From positions 1 through 25,003 of the forward strand of contig CABQIM010000016.1 of assembly GCA_902464375.1 (NCBI GenBank): DNA of 25,003 bases, in the 5' to 3' direction. The DNA is from an uncultured bacterium. Lineage in GTDB: Bacteria > Cyanobacteriota > Vampirovibrionia > Gastranaerophilales > Gastranaerophilaceae. Made by a program: the position numbers and the translations under genes. Below are positions 14,772 to 22,189 of the stretch, in pieces (position 1 is the first letter of the stretch; each line of letters opens with the position of its first letter). Below the pieces are notes generated by a model, which was not told the DNA's origin, made no database searches, and was given only the letters and a program-made list of their open reading frames with translations.

Positions 14772-15856
14772 ACTCTCTTATACCTGTCACCTTCCGTTTT
14801 TTCGATTAAACCTTCTAATTCCATCATAGTCAATTCCATTAGAAGGCTCTCTGTTTCCATTTCCGTAAGCCCTTGTATCTCATCAAAACTCTTTGGCTCA
14901 ATTCCTATTATATCAAAAATTAAATTTTGTGCGGGAGTTTTACAAGAATTTTCTTTAATTTCAGTTGGTCTAATTATTTTTCTTTCCCAATTTAATGCAT
15001 TTAAAATATCGTCGCCTTGAGTAACAATTGTTGCACCATCTTTAATTAATTTATAAACACCTTCTGTATTTACATTATTAATCGCCCCAGGGATACACAT
15101 CAACTCACGTCCCTGTTCAAGTGTAAGGTTTGCAGAAATCAAAGCACCACTCTTTAACGCAGCTTCTCCCACTACCGTACCGAATGACAACCCCGTCACA
15201 ATTCTGTTTCTTTGAGGGAAACGGAATTTTAACGGTTCAAAAGTCGGAAAATATTCTGTAACCACAGCACCACAAGATTTCTCAATTTGCTCATACAAAT
15301 GCCTATTTGTGCTTGGATAAGTATAATCAAAACCGCTAGCGATTACACCGATTGTCTTCAAATTCGATGATATTGCACTCTCATGCGATACAGCATCAAT
15401 CCCGGATGCTAAACCGGAAACTATACATATATCAGTGTTAGCCAAATCTCTAATAATCTTCTTTACACCTTCTCTGCCGTTAAAGCTAGCCCTTCTTGAA
15501 CCTACAAAAGCTACCGTGCGTTCTAAATTACACCCAAACAAATCACCTTTATAATAAAGCGTCATTGGCGGATTTGGAATTTGAGATAGCATGTAAGGAT
15601 AATTTTTATCATCAAACGTAAGAATTTTAATATTACGTTTTTCAACTTCTTCGAAAGCTTTATCAGGATTAATGCTCTTCCTTTTTTCAAGAAAATTTTC
15701 AGCTTTCTTAATTGATAACCCGTCTATTTGTTCTAAATCTTTTTTTGTTGCATTAAAAGCGATTTCAACATCTCCAAAATAGTTATAAAGTCGTTGGATA
15801 AAAGTTGAATCCAGTTGATCTATAGCAGAAAACGCAACCCAATACTTTTTGTTCAT
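14768..15856 (-). CDS. dprA: DNA-processing protein DprA
   Basis: DprA loads RecA onto incoming single-stranded DNA in natural transformation. The 362-residue protein has a helix-hairpin-helix/SAM-like N-terminus (about 1-75), the Rossmann domain with VAFVGSRRASFNGREGV, IVSGLASGIDAVSHESA, GVIASGFDYTYPSTN, FRFPQRNRIVTGLS and LITANLTLEQGRE-like LISANLTLEQGRELMCIPG, and a C-terminal winged helix (about 305-362) ending in LEGLIEKTEGDRYKRV. All blocks are in normal order and length. No Shine-Dalgarno sequence precedes the ATG. Instead an extended -10 element (TGCTAGAAT) is placed so that transcription starts on the ATG itself. It overlaps topA by ATGA. A dprA gene alone does not prove competence. 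Confidence 0.95.
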   Translation of the reverse strand: MNKKYWVAFSAIDQLDSTFIQRLYNYFGDVEIAFNATKKDLEQIDGLSIKKAENFLEKRKSINPDKAFEEVEKRNIKILTFDDKNYPYMLSQIPNPPMTLYYKGDLFGCNLERTVAFVGSRRASFNGREGVKKIIRDLANTDICIVSGLASGIDAVSHESAISSNLKTIGVIASGFDYTYPSTNRHLYEQIEKSCGAVVTEYFPTFEPLKFRFPQRNRIVTGLSFGTVVGEAALKSGALISANLTLEQGRELMCIPGAINNVNTEGVYKLIKDGATIVTQGDDILNALNWERKIIRPTEIKENSCKTPAQNLIFDIIGIEPKSFDEIQGLTEMETESLLMELTMMELEGLIEKTEGDRYKRV

Positions 15857-15862
15857 GTCTTT

Positions 15863-15891
15863 ATTCTAGCATGAAAGAAATGATTAGTTAA
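15863..15891 (-). promoter_or_regulatory. Extended -10 promoter giving a leaderless dprA mRNA
   Basis: On the minus strand, TTAACT (15891-15886), a 17-base spacer and TAGAAT (15868-15863) preceded by TGC place the -10 box exactly at -12 to -7 relative to the A of the dprA ATG. The predicted transcript therefore begins at the start codon. Confidence 0.6.
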
Positions 15892-15929
15892 TTGTTTATG
15901 CTTTATGATTATTGAATGCGCTATTATTC

Positions 15930-15964
15930 AAATATAAAAATGGCGGATTTCTTCGAAATCCGCC
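15930..15964 (-). terminator. Terminator of the glucan phosphorylase-like gene
   Basis: GGCGGATTT (15942-15950) and AAATCCGCC (15956-15964) form a 9-base stem around CTTCG. On the minus strand it is followed by ATTTTTATATTTG. It lies 22 bases beyond the stop of the phosphorylase-like gene and isolates it from dprA. Confidence 0.85.
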
Positions 15965-15986
15965 ACCTTTAAAATGTTATCTCACC

Positions 15987-17678
15987 TTACTTGATATTTG
16001 AATAAGTCCAAGCATCAAATGTAGGAGTTTCAGAAATATTTAATTCTTTCTTCTTTTCTCCTGCTGAGCAATCATCATGAGCGATTGGTTTATACAATCT
16101 GTTGTAGTATTCAATAACCATTCTATCAGAGTTGAAGTAAGCTTCTGCTGTTCTGATAGCTTGTCTCATCATTCTAGCCCATTCTTGCTTGTTATTGTAG
16201 TAAGTAGGGATGATTTGATTTTCGATGATATCCATCATACATCTGTGGTCAGCCCAATGTCTTTCTTCCCAAGGCATATCGTCATCGATTTCTGGGTATT
16301 CAACAGTGTAACCGTTGATTCCTGGGAATGTACCTTCTACTGTCCAACCGTCAAATGTAGACAAGTGAAGAGCGCCGTTAGCGTTAGCTGACATACCTGA
16401 AGTACCTGATGCTTCGAATGGTCTTAATGGAGTGTTCAACCATACATCTGTACCACGTTTTAGCATGCCTGATAATTGTAATTCATAACCAGGTAATACA
16501 ACAACGTTTTTAAGAGTGTGAGATCTGTTCAATAATTTGTTGAACATTTCTTTACCCATAACATCATCTGGGTGGAATTTACCAGCGAAGATGATTTGGA
16601 TTTTGTTTTCATCTAACAATTTGTTGATTCTATCTTTATCCATTAAGATTAACCAAGCACGTTTGTAATCAGCAAATCTTCTTGCCCAAGTGATTGTTAA
16701 TACATCCGGATTAAATCTCTTACCGGCTACGTTAGCAACATATTTGAATAATTCTTCTTTCATTTCACGTTTTGCAGCAAGTAATTCGTCGAATGATTTG
16801 TCACCATTCATTCTCTTATCTTGCCAGTAGTGAAGGTTAACAGCGTTGGTGATAGCTCTGATTGGGCATCTTCCGTCAACCCATTCCCACATCTTGTTAG
16901 CAACTAAACCGTGAAGTTGAGATACTGCGTTAGCAATTCTTGACATTCTTAAAGCTGCAACAGTTAGAGAGAAGTTTTCGCCACCTAATTGAATAGCTCT
17001 TTCTCTAGATGCACCTGCAAAGAATCCGCCTTCTAACAATGTATCAACCCAGTGAACTTCGTTACCGGCTGCAACTGGAGTGTGAGTTGTGAATACAGTT
17101 TTCTTTTGAACTTCTTCTAAGTTACCGTTGTATTGTCTTAACAATTCAAAAGCAGCAGGAAGTGCGTGACCTTCGTTCATGTGGATTACATCAAAGTTGT
17201 AACCAGCAGCTTGAAGAACTCTAACACCTGCGATACCAAGAATAGTTTCTTGCGCGATTCTGATTCTTTCATTTCCATCATATAATTTATGAGAAATGCT
17301 CTTAGCCCAGTCGCTGTTACCATCGATATCAGTAGTTAATAAGTATACAGGGCAAGTTCCGAATAATTCAGGATCTACTCTGAAAGCTTTAACTTTAACT
17401 TTTTCGCCGAAAGTATCAACTTCTACAGTGATACCTGTGTCTACTAAATAATCATAATATTTTCTGATATAAGCTACTTCAACGTTGCCTGAATGATCAA
17501 TTCTTTGATCATAGTAACCATATGACCATAACATAGTTACACCTACCATAGGCATTTGTAAGTAACCAGCTGATAACATGTGAGAACCAGCCAAAAATCC
17601 TAAACCGCCAGAATAAGTTTTTAGCGATTGATCCATTGCTATTTCCATAGAGAAATAAGCTACGTTTGGTAATGTCAT
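15987..17678 (-). CDS. glgP: Alpha-glucan phosphorylase-like protein (GT35, short form) lacking the PLP lysine
   Basis: The 563-residue protein is of the short alpha-glucan phosphorylase type (usual enzymes release glucose-1-phosphate from glycogen in the cytosol). It opens VAYFSMEIAMDQSLKTYSGGLGFLAGSH and has NEGHALPAAFELLR, TTHTPVAAGNEVHW, ITWARRFADYKRAW and NTPLRPFEASGTSGM, all standard. At the site where phosphorylases have Gly-x-Met-Lys, the lysine that binds pyridoxal phosphate, this protein reads GTSGM-S430-ANANGA, so the cofactor lysine is absent; the codon is TCA, not a sequencing-marginal AAA. Phosphorolysis is therefore doubtful, and a glycosyltransferase or regulatory role is possible. 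It has a promoter of its own and a terminator. Family certain, activity uncertain. Confidence 0.85.
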   Translation of the reverse strand: MTLPNVAYFSMEIAMDQSLKTYSGGLGFLAGSHMLSAGYLQMPMVGVTMLWSYGYYDQRIDHSGNVEVAYIRKYYDYLVDTGITVEVDTFGEKVKVKAFRVDPELFGTCPVYLLTTDIDGNSDWAKSISHKLYDGNERIRIAQETILGIAGVRVLQAAGYNFDVIHMNEGHALPAAFELLRQYNGNLEEVQKKTVFTTHTPVAAGNEVHWVDTLLEGGFFAGASRERAIQLGGENFSLTVAALRMSRIANAVSQLHGLVANKMWEWVDGRCPIRAITNAVNLHYWQDKRMNGDKSFDELLAAKREMKEELFKYVANVAGKRFNPDVLTITWARRFADYKRAWLILMDKDRINKLLDENKIQIIFAGKFHPDDVMGKEMFNKLLNRSHTLKNVVVLPGYELQLSGMLKRGTDVWLNTPLRPFEASGTSGMSANANGALHLSTFDGWTVEGTFPGINGYTVEYPEIDDDMPWEERHWADHRCMMDIIENQIIPTYYNNKQEWARMMRQAIRTAEAYFNSDRMVIEYYNRLYKPIAHDDCSAGEKKKELNISETPTFDAWTYSNIK

Positions 17679-17733
17679 AATTTTTAAACCTTTTCTTTTA
17701 TGTACTACTAAAGGACTAAACGTCCATTAAAAT

Positions 17734-17762
17734 TATATACCAACAACATAACATTTTTTCAA
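17734..17762 (-). promoter_or_regulatory. Sigma-70 promoter of the glucan phosphorylase-like gene
   Basis: Minus-strand TTGAAA (17762-17757), 17 bases, then TATATA (17739-17734, continuing AAT). Initiation near 17727 gives a leader of about 50 bases with a modest AAAGG site. GGAC-TAAAC-GTCC at 17712-17724 could form a short hairpin in the leader. Confidence 0.55.
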
Positions 17763-17883
17763 TCTTTTTATCAAAACTCTAATACCAAAAAACTAATATT
17801 ATCTTCCAAAACCACTCAGCGACTACCTCTTACAGTTGTTAAGTTTTGTAACAAACTAATTCTTTAGAGTTACTTCTTTTTAG

Positions 17884-17952
17884 TTAGATGTTTAGATGCT
17901 TAGAGGCTTAGTAAAAATAAATTTACTAGGCCTCTAAGCATCTACGCTTCTA
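17884..17952. repeat. Palindromic array of degenerate 8-bp units, array 2
   Basis: TTAGATGT, TTAGATGC and TTAGAGGC follow in strict 8-base register (17884-17907). The segment 17894-17915 is the reverse complement of 17922-17943 with one mismatch in 22 positions and a 6-base loop. Further out, the right arm continues as degenerate 8-base units to 17952. It separates the cupin gene from the phosphorylase-like gene and ends at the cupin stop codon, so it would form a long 3' hairpin on the cupin mRNA. Confidence 0.75.
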
Positions 17953-18258
17953 TTAAATTTTTATTAGCAGGAATTTACTATCTTTAAGTCCTAAGACTTT
18001 GTGTTCTTTATCCTTTTTAAACATAAGGATATCGCCTTTGCCTAACTTAAATTTTTCTGCATCAAAATGGATTTCGATTTCACCATCCAATACATAAGCC
18101 GCAGCATCAGCTATTGACGTATGCGTATCAATAATTTCGTCTTTTTTAATTGCTACAACATTAAGACTACTATCACCATGCTCCATCAAAGTTTTTCTTT
18201 CAAATTTACCGCCTTCTAAATTAATAATATCCTTTGCTTTCATTACATCATAAAACAT
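17953..18258 (-). CDS. Small cupin-domain protein
   Basis: The 101-residue protein is a single cupin barrel: IIDTHTSIADAAAYVLDGEIEIHF matches cupin motif 1 and GDILMFKKDKEHKVLGL motif 2. Only H46 and H86 of the usual metal ligands remain; the second histidine of H-x-H is S48 and the expected glutamate is missing, so metal-dependent catalysis is doubtful and a binding or sensing role is as likely. The start has AAAGGAG eight bases upstream. It stands alone on the minus strand between two 8-bp-unit palindromic arrays and two glucan-enzyme genes. A link to glucan metabolism is only suggested by position. Confidence 0.8.
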   Translation of the reverse strand: MFYDVMKAKDIINLEGGKFERKTLMEHGDSSLNVVAIKKDEIIDTHTSIADAAAYVLDGEIEIHFDAEKFKLGKGDILMFKKDKEHKVLGLKDSKFLLIKI

Positions 18259-18330
18259 AACTTAATCTCCTTTCGGATTAATGTTTGGCGAAATAGAAGT
18301 GGGATTCATCCGACAGGTGGCTTAAGAGAA

Positions 18331-18525
18331 AGTCGCTAAGTCGTTAGGTCGTTAAGACGTTAAGTTCATTTTAATAACGTCGTTAAGTCTTTAAGTCTTT
18401 AAGTCGTTAAGTTCGTATTAAGAATTTTTATTTTGTATTTTGCTATCTGTTAGGTCTTTATATGTTATGAGCGTAAGCGAATTAAATGAACTTAACGTCT
18501 TAACGACCTAACGACTTAACGACTT
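18331..18525. repeat. Palindromic array of degenerate 8-bp units, array 3 (about 195 bp)
   Basis: The left arm (18331-18375) is the reverse complement of the right arm (18481-18524) over about 44 bases with very few differences. Each arm is a tandem run of 8-base units such as TAAGTCGT, TAGGTCGT, TAAGACGT. Between the arms a second run (TCGTTAAG, TCTTTAAG twice, TCGTTAAG, about 18379-18412) repeats the theme without a partner. It lies between the divergent cupin and synthase-like genes. No reading frame crosses it. The bases from 18526 to 18708 hold only an AT-rich leader with a TATAAT (18586-18591) that lacks a clear -35 box. Confidence 0.85.
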
Positions 18526-18708
18526 AACAACCTAATGACTTTATCTCATTGTCCTCTTGAAAAAAAATTTTGTTTTTGCTAAATCTATAATAAGATTACG
18601 TTACAAAAATTTACTTAACAAATTGTAATAAATGCGATTTTTGTGTCAAATTTTGTTGTGTGTAGTTTTTTAAATATATAGAAGTTATGTGTGTAAGGAG
18701 TTTGTCTT

Positions 18709-21426
18709 ATGAAGATTAACGCAATTGGTGCTGATTATTCAGTTTTGAGAGCAAGAAACTTAAAGAATTCAAAGGTTAATGAAACGACTAAAACCAACGA
18801 TACTTCAAATATTCCACAAGGGATGTCAATGATATCGTTTAGAAGCGGCAATCCCAGACACATTGCTCACGTTGTAGCAGAAGAACCATTATTTGGTTTT
18901 AATGGTGGCGGCGTTGGTACTGTCGTTAATGACTATAACTTCCTTGATAAAGATGTTGATAAAGTTGTAAAAATTATTCCTATGTACAACCAACAAGTTG
19001 ATTACAAAAAAGACGTTGATCCTAAAACAGGCAAGGTAAAACAACCATTACCACAAGATGTTAAAGTAAGATATATTCCTGATAATTTGCCTGTTGGTCA
19101 TCCTTTTAAGGGAAAAGAGGGCACTCCTTTTATTACCGGTAAGGCATTGGATAATGCGACAGATATGGCAAAGTTCTTAGAGAAAGAACAAGCTAATGTA
19201 TTTTTGTTAGAGGAAGTTAAGACTTCAAAAATGAATTGGGGCATGGAAGAAAATGTACCTATTAAGATGTTCAAAGCTCAAAAAGATGAAAATTTAATAA
19301 AAGCAATGGACAAAAGAGGCATGAGCAAGGATTTGCAAAACAAATTAGAATTTGTTTTCACTTATGTTGATTCTACTGCAAGTATGCCAAAACAATATGC
19401 AGATGGAATGAGCTATTCTACTGCAAGCGGTTCTGAATTAGAAAAAAGATTTGCATCCGGTTGGAAAGGTCAAGATTACGCAAAATTTGACAAAGCAACA
19501 GTTGAGCTTATGCCATCATTAAAAGAAAAATTTGGAATTGACCCTAAATACTTCTTATGTTCAGACGGTCAATCAATGTTTACAATGCATTATGCAGCAC
19601 AAAAGAATGCCGGTGGTGATTCTTACTGGCAAGATAAGTTTTTAGGCGGTGTTGGTCACAACATGAACCGCGGCTACATCCAAGAAATGGGTGCTCGTCA
19701 AGCAATTGTTAACTTAGGCGCTACAAAAGAAGAGTTAAACAAACTTATTAGTTCTCCAGAATATACAAATGCTGTTAAACTCGGAAGAGAAGAAGATTTT
19801 CTTAGAGAAACTGTATTAAAGAATTTCAATAGCAAAACAAGCGGTATGAATGCTTTTTCAGTGCCTATTCATTATGCAAAAGTTGGCTATTCTCCAATGT
19901 TAACAACTGTATCAGAAGGTTATCATGATTCGATTATTTCAAATAAATTAGTATCATCACTTTATGCAGATTTAAAAGAATTAGATGAAGTTGGCAGATT
20001 CAAAGCTATCACAAACCCATTGATGGATCCAAACGTTTCCGCATTTAAACCTGAAGTATTGCAAGGTGGATATAAAAACGATTCAAAAGTTAAATTGGCT
20101 GATGGGACAGAAGTTACCGTTCCTAAATTCCAAGTGTTTGATAAAAATAAAACAGATTTAGCTAGTGTAAGAGAAGTTAAACGTCAAAACAAAATCAACT
20201 TATTGGAAAGATTTAATAAAAAATTTATTAACGCACAATTCTATGATGCAGCAAACAAAGAATGGATGGCTGCTGACACAGGTAGAATGCATATTCTAAC
20301 AGGTGCTTCCGGCAGAAAAGCTAAAATATACGGTGAGATTTCTGACGAATACTTACAAAAACTTAAAAATGGTAAAGATGTAAAATTAATAACAAGCTGG
20401 GGACGTGGTGACTTCCAAAAAGGTATGGACACAGTTATTGAGTCATTCGAAAAATATGCTGCTAAGGATCCTGATTCTATCTTGATTTTTGGCGGAGATA
20501 TGCAATATGAACCACAAACAGTTGAAAAATTCCAATTGATAAGTGCAAAGCCTAATATGAAAGGCAGAATGATATTGATGGATGGTTGGACTCCTGGCAA
20601 AGATTTTGCAATGGCAAGTGATGTTGCACTTCTTCCATCAAGATTTGCACCTTGTGAACTAACAGACTTAGAAGCAAAAAAATGTTTATGCACACCAGTT
20701 GTACCAAACGTTCAAGGTATGGCACAAAAGAACTTCGACCCATCACTTACTGATGAAATTGCCAAGGCTGATGCTTACAAAGGAAAGCACGAATACTTTA
20801 TGACAGAGGAAGAAGCTCTAAAAGATGCGAACGCAGAAGCAAAAGCAGAATTTGAAAAAACAAAAAATAAATTGGTTGCAGAAATCAAAAAACAATATAA
20901 GGGAAAAGTAAACGAAGAAATTCCGGAAGAACTATTAAACGCTTCTATCGAAGGCAATGACAAGTATCAAAACGCTCTAAAAAAACTTAGAGATTCTGTA
21001 ATTTCCGATGATATGGCTGCTTGTCTAGAAAGAGCGTTAATAACTGACAGAAACGGTAAAAATGCAGAAACAATTCTTGCAAACCAAATCAAAGAAGATA
21101 CAACTTGGTTTGGCAACGGTTGGTTAAGCAAAACCGGAAAATCAGCTGGAGAACTTTACCAAGAATACCATTTCAACAATAAAGGTAAAAATATTTCTAA
21201 AAAAGATTTGATCACATTAGATTTTTCTGGATTATCAAAAGGTGGTCATACAACTGAAGTAACCGGTCAATCTGTTCACTTTGGCGGCAAAACAAAGAAA
21301 GCCGCAGCAATTGCACTCGGTATCGCAGCCTTAGCCGGAATTGGAGTTGCTGGTTATAAAGGCGGTTGGTTCTCTCCAAAATTTGAAGAAGAAACAAAAA
21401 ATGGCAATCTTTCTCGTATAGGTTAA
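18709..21426 (+). CDS. Diverged starch/glycogen synthase-like (GT5) protein with extra C-terminal region and membrane helix
   Basis: The 905-residue protein has the GT5 fold order: an N-terminal LFGFNGGGVGTVVNDYNF block (about 61-78), a YSPMLTTVSEGYHDSI block (about 400), ITSWGRGDFQKGMDT (R566, Q570-K571-G572), ILIFGGD, then ASDVALLPSRFAPCELTDLEA. True glycogen synthases extend ADP-glucose into alpha-1,4-glucan and are about 480 residues. Here the K-x-G-G lysine is replaced (GFNGG), the H-x-H-D-W block reads CSDGQ, and the catalytic glutamate of RFEPCGL is A647. An extra Lys/Glu-rich helical region (about 690-830) and a C-terminal hydrophobic helix (about 863-884) are added. TAAGGAG upstream supports the start. 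Its neighbours suggest glucan handling; synthase activity is not safe to assume. Confidence 0.75.
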   Translation: MKINAIGADYSVLRARNLKNSKVNETTKTNDTSNIPQGMSMISFRSGNPRHIAHVVAEEPLFGFNGGGVGTVVNDYNFLDKDVDKVVKIIPMYNQQVDYKKDVDPKTGKVKQPLPQDVKVRYIPDNLPVGHPFKGKEGTPFITGKALDNATDMAKFLEKEQANVFLLEEVKTSKMNWGMEENVPIKMFKAQKDENLIKAMDKRGMSKDLQNKLEFVFTYVDSTASMPKQYADGMSYSTASGSELEKRFASGWKGQDYAKFDKATVELMPSLKEKFGIDPKYFLCSDGQSMFTMHYAAQKNAGGDSYWQDKFLGGVGHNMNRGYIQEMGARQAIVNLGATKEELNKLISSPEYTNAVKLGREEDFLRETVLKNFNSKTSGMNAFSVPIHYAKVGYSPMLTTVSEGYHDSIISNKLVSSLYADLKELDEVGRFKAITNPLMDPNVSAFKPEVLQGGYKNDSKVKLADGTEVTVPKFQVFDKNKTDLASVREVKRQNKINLLERFNKKFINAQFYDAANKEWMAADTGRMHILTGASGRKAKIYGEISDEYLQKLKNGKDVKLITSWGRGDFQKGMDTVIESFEKYAAKDPDSILIFGGDMQYEPQTVEKFQLISAKPNMKGRMILMDGWTPGKDFAMASDVALLPSRFAPCELTDLEAKKCLCTPVVPNVQGMAQKNFDPSLTDEIAKADAYKGKHEYFMTEEEALKDANAEAKAEFEKTKNKLVAEIKKQYKGKVNEEIPEELLNASIEGNDKYQNALKKLRDSVISDDMAACLERALITDRNGKNAETILANQIKEDTTWFGNGWLSKTGKSAGELYQEYHFNNKGKNISKKDLITLDFSGLSKGGHTTEVTGQSVHFGGKTKKAAAIALGIAALAGIGVAGYKGGWFSPKFEEETKNGNLSRIG

Positions 21427-21443
21427 AATTTAAATATAAAATC

Positions 21444-21468
21444 AAGCCGGTTTTATAGCCGGCTTTTT
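21444..21468 (+). terminator. Terminator of the synthase-like gene
   Basis: AAGCCGG (21444-21450) and CCGGCTT (21459-21465) with an 8-base loop, followed by T5. It ends 17 bases before the next start codon, so the downstream gene needs its own promoter in that interval. Confidence 0.85.
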
Positions 21469-21470
21469 CA

Positions 21471-21479
21471 TGCTAATAT
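21471..21479 (+). promoter_or_regulatory. Extended -10 element giving a leaderless MBL-fold hydrolase mRNA
   Basis: TGC-TAATAT places the hexamer (21474-21479) exactly at -12 to -7 from the ATG at 21486. This is the same geometry as at dprA. No convincing -35 box is seen because the terminator occupies that region, and no Shine-Dalgarno site precedes the gene. Confidence 0.5.
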
Positions 21480-21485
21480 AATTTT

Positions 21486-22115
21486 ATGATTATAAAGAAC
21501 TTTATTGAACCACCAATTGATAATAACAATTATTTATTGATAGATGAAGAATCAAGAGAAGCAGCACTTGTTGATTGTTCTTCTGTTGACAATAGAATTT
21601 GGGAAGAATTAAAGAACAATAGTGCAACACTGAAATATGTTCTTCTTACTCATGGGCACTTTGACCATATTGCCGGCATTAGACCGGATATGGGTGTTGC
21701 TGCAAATCATTCTAAGCCACAAATTGTGATGAATGAAAACGACTTAGGCTGGCTAAAAAATGCCAACAAATATTTGCCTATGTTTGGGATGCCGGAGATT
21801 ACAATTCCAACGATAGACATTTTTGTAAAAGAGAGTGACATTCTTAAACTTGGCAACACTGAAATCAAAGTGATTGAAACCCCTGGACATACTCAAGGAG
21901 GAGTTTGCTATTTAGTTGATAACAACTTATTTTCTGGCGACACTATTTTTAGAGAAAGTGTTGGACGTTGCGACTTGGAAGGTGGAGATTTTGACCAAAT
22001 CGTTGAAAGTATAAAAAACAAAATATTCACATTGCCGGAAGATATTTTGATTTACCCCGGACACGGCAAAATGACTTCTGTAGGTTGGGAAAAAGAACAT
22101 AATAGATTTATGTAA
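21486..22115 (+). CDS. MBL-fold metal hydrolase, glyoxalase II-like
   Basis: The 209-residue protein carries the metallo-beta-lactamase-fold signature T-H56-G-H58-F-D60-H61 (LLTHGHFDHIAG). It also has ETPGHTQGGVCYLV with the third-metal-face histidine, LFSGDTIFRESVGRCDLEGGD with the bridging aspartate, and IYPGHGKMT with the last histidine. This ligand set binds two metal ions and fits the hydroxyacylglutathione hydrolase-like group, which often hydrolyses small thioesters. At 209 residues it lacks the extra C-terminal substrate-binding domain of classical glyoxalase II, so glutathione thioesters are not a safe guess. It is preceded by a terminator and appears to have a leaderless start. It is followed after about 75 bases by the M16 peptidase gene in the same direction. 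Confidence 0.9.
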   Translation: MIIKNFIEPPIDNNNYLLIDEESREAALVDCSSVDNRIWEELKNNSATLKYVLLTHGHFDHIAGIRPDMGVAANHSKPQIVMNENDLGWLKNANKYLPMFGMPEITIPTIDIFVKESDILKLGNTEIKVIETPGHTQGGVCYLVDNNLFSGDTIFRESVGRCDLEGGDFDQIVESIKNKIFTLPEDILIYPGHGKMTSVGWEKEHNRFM

Positions 22116-22140
22116 TTTTAACGATTTTGTTGTTTGCGTG

Positions 22141-22169
22141 TTTCAATTCCTGCAACTTTTTTGTATAAT
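22141..22169 (+). promoter_or_regulatory. Candidate promoter of the second M16 peptidase gene
   Basis: A perfect TATAAT (22164-22169) has a poor -35 partner (TTTCAA at 22141-22146, 17-base spacer). The predicted leader of about 14 bases holds the AGAGAGG ribosome binding site. Confidence 0.4.
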
Positions 22170-22189
22170 AAACTCAAAGAGAGGTGTTT

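Noticed and set aside
18331..18525. Possible CRISPR array
   Set aside because: Units are 8 bases with no unique spacers, and the layout is palindromic; no cas gene nearby.
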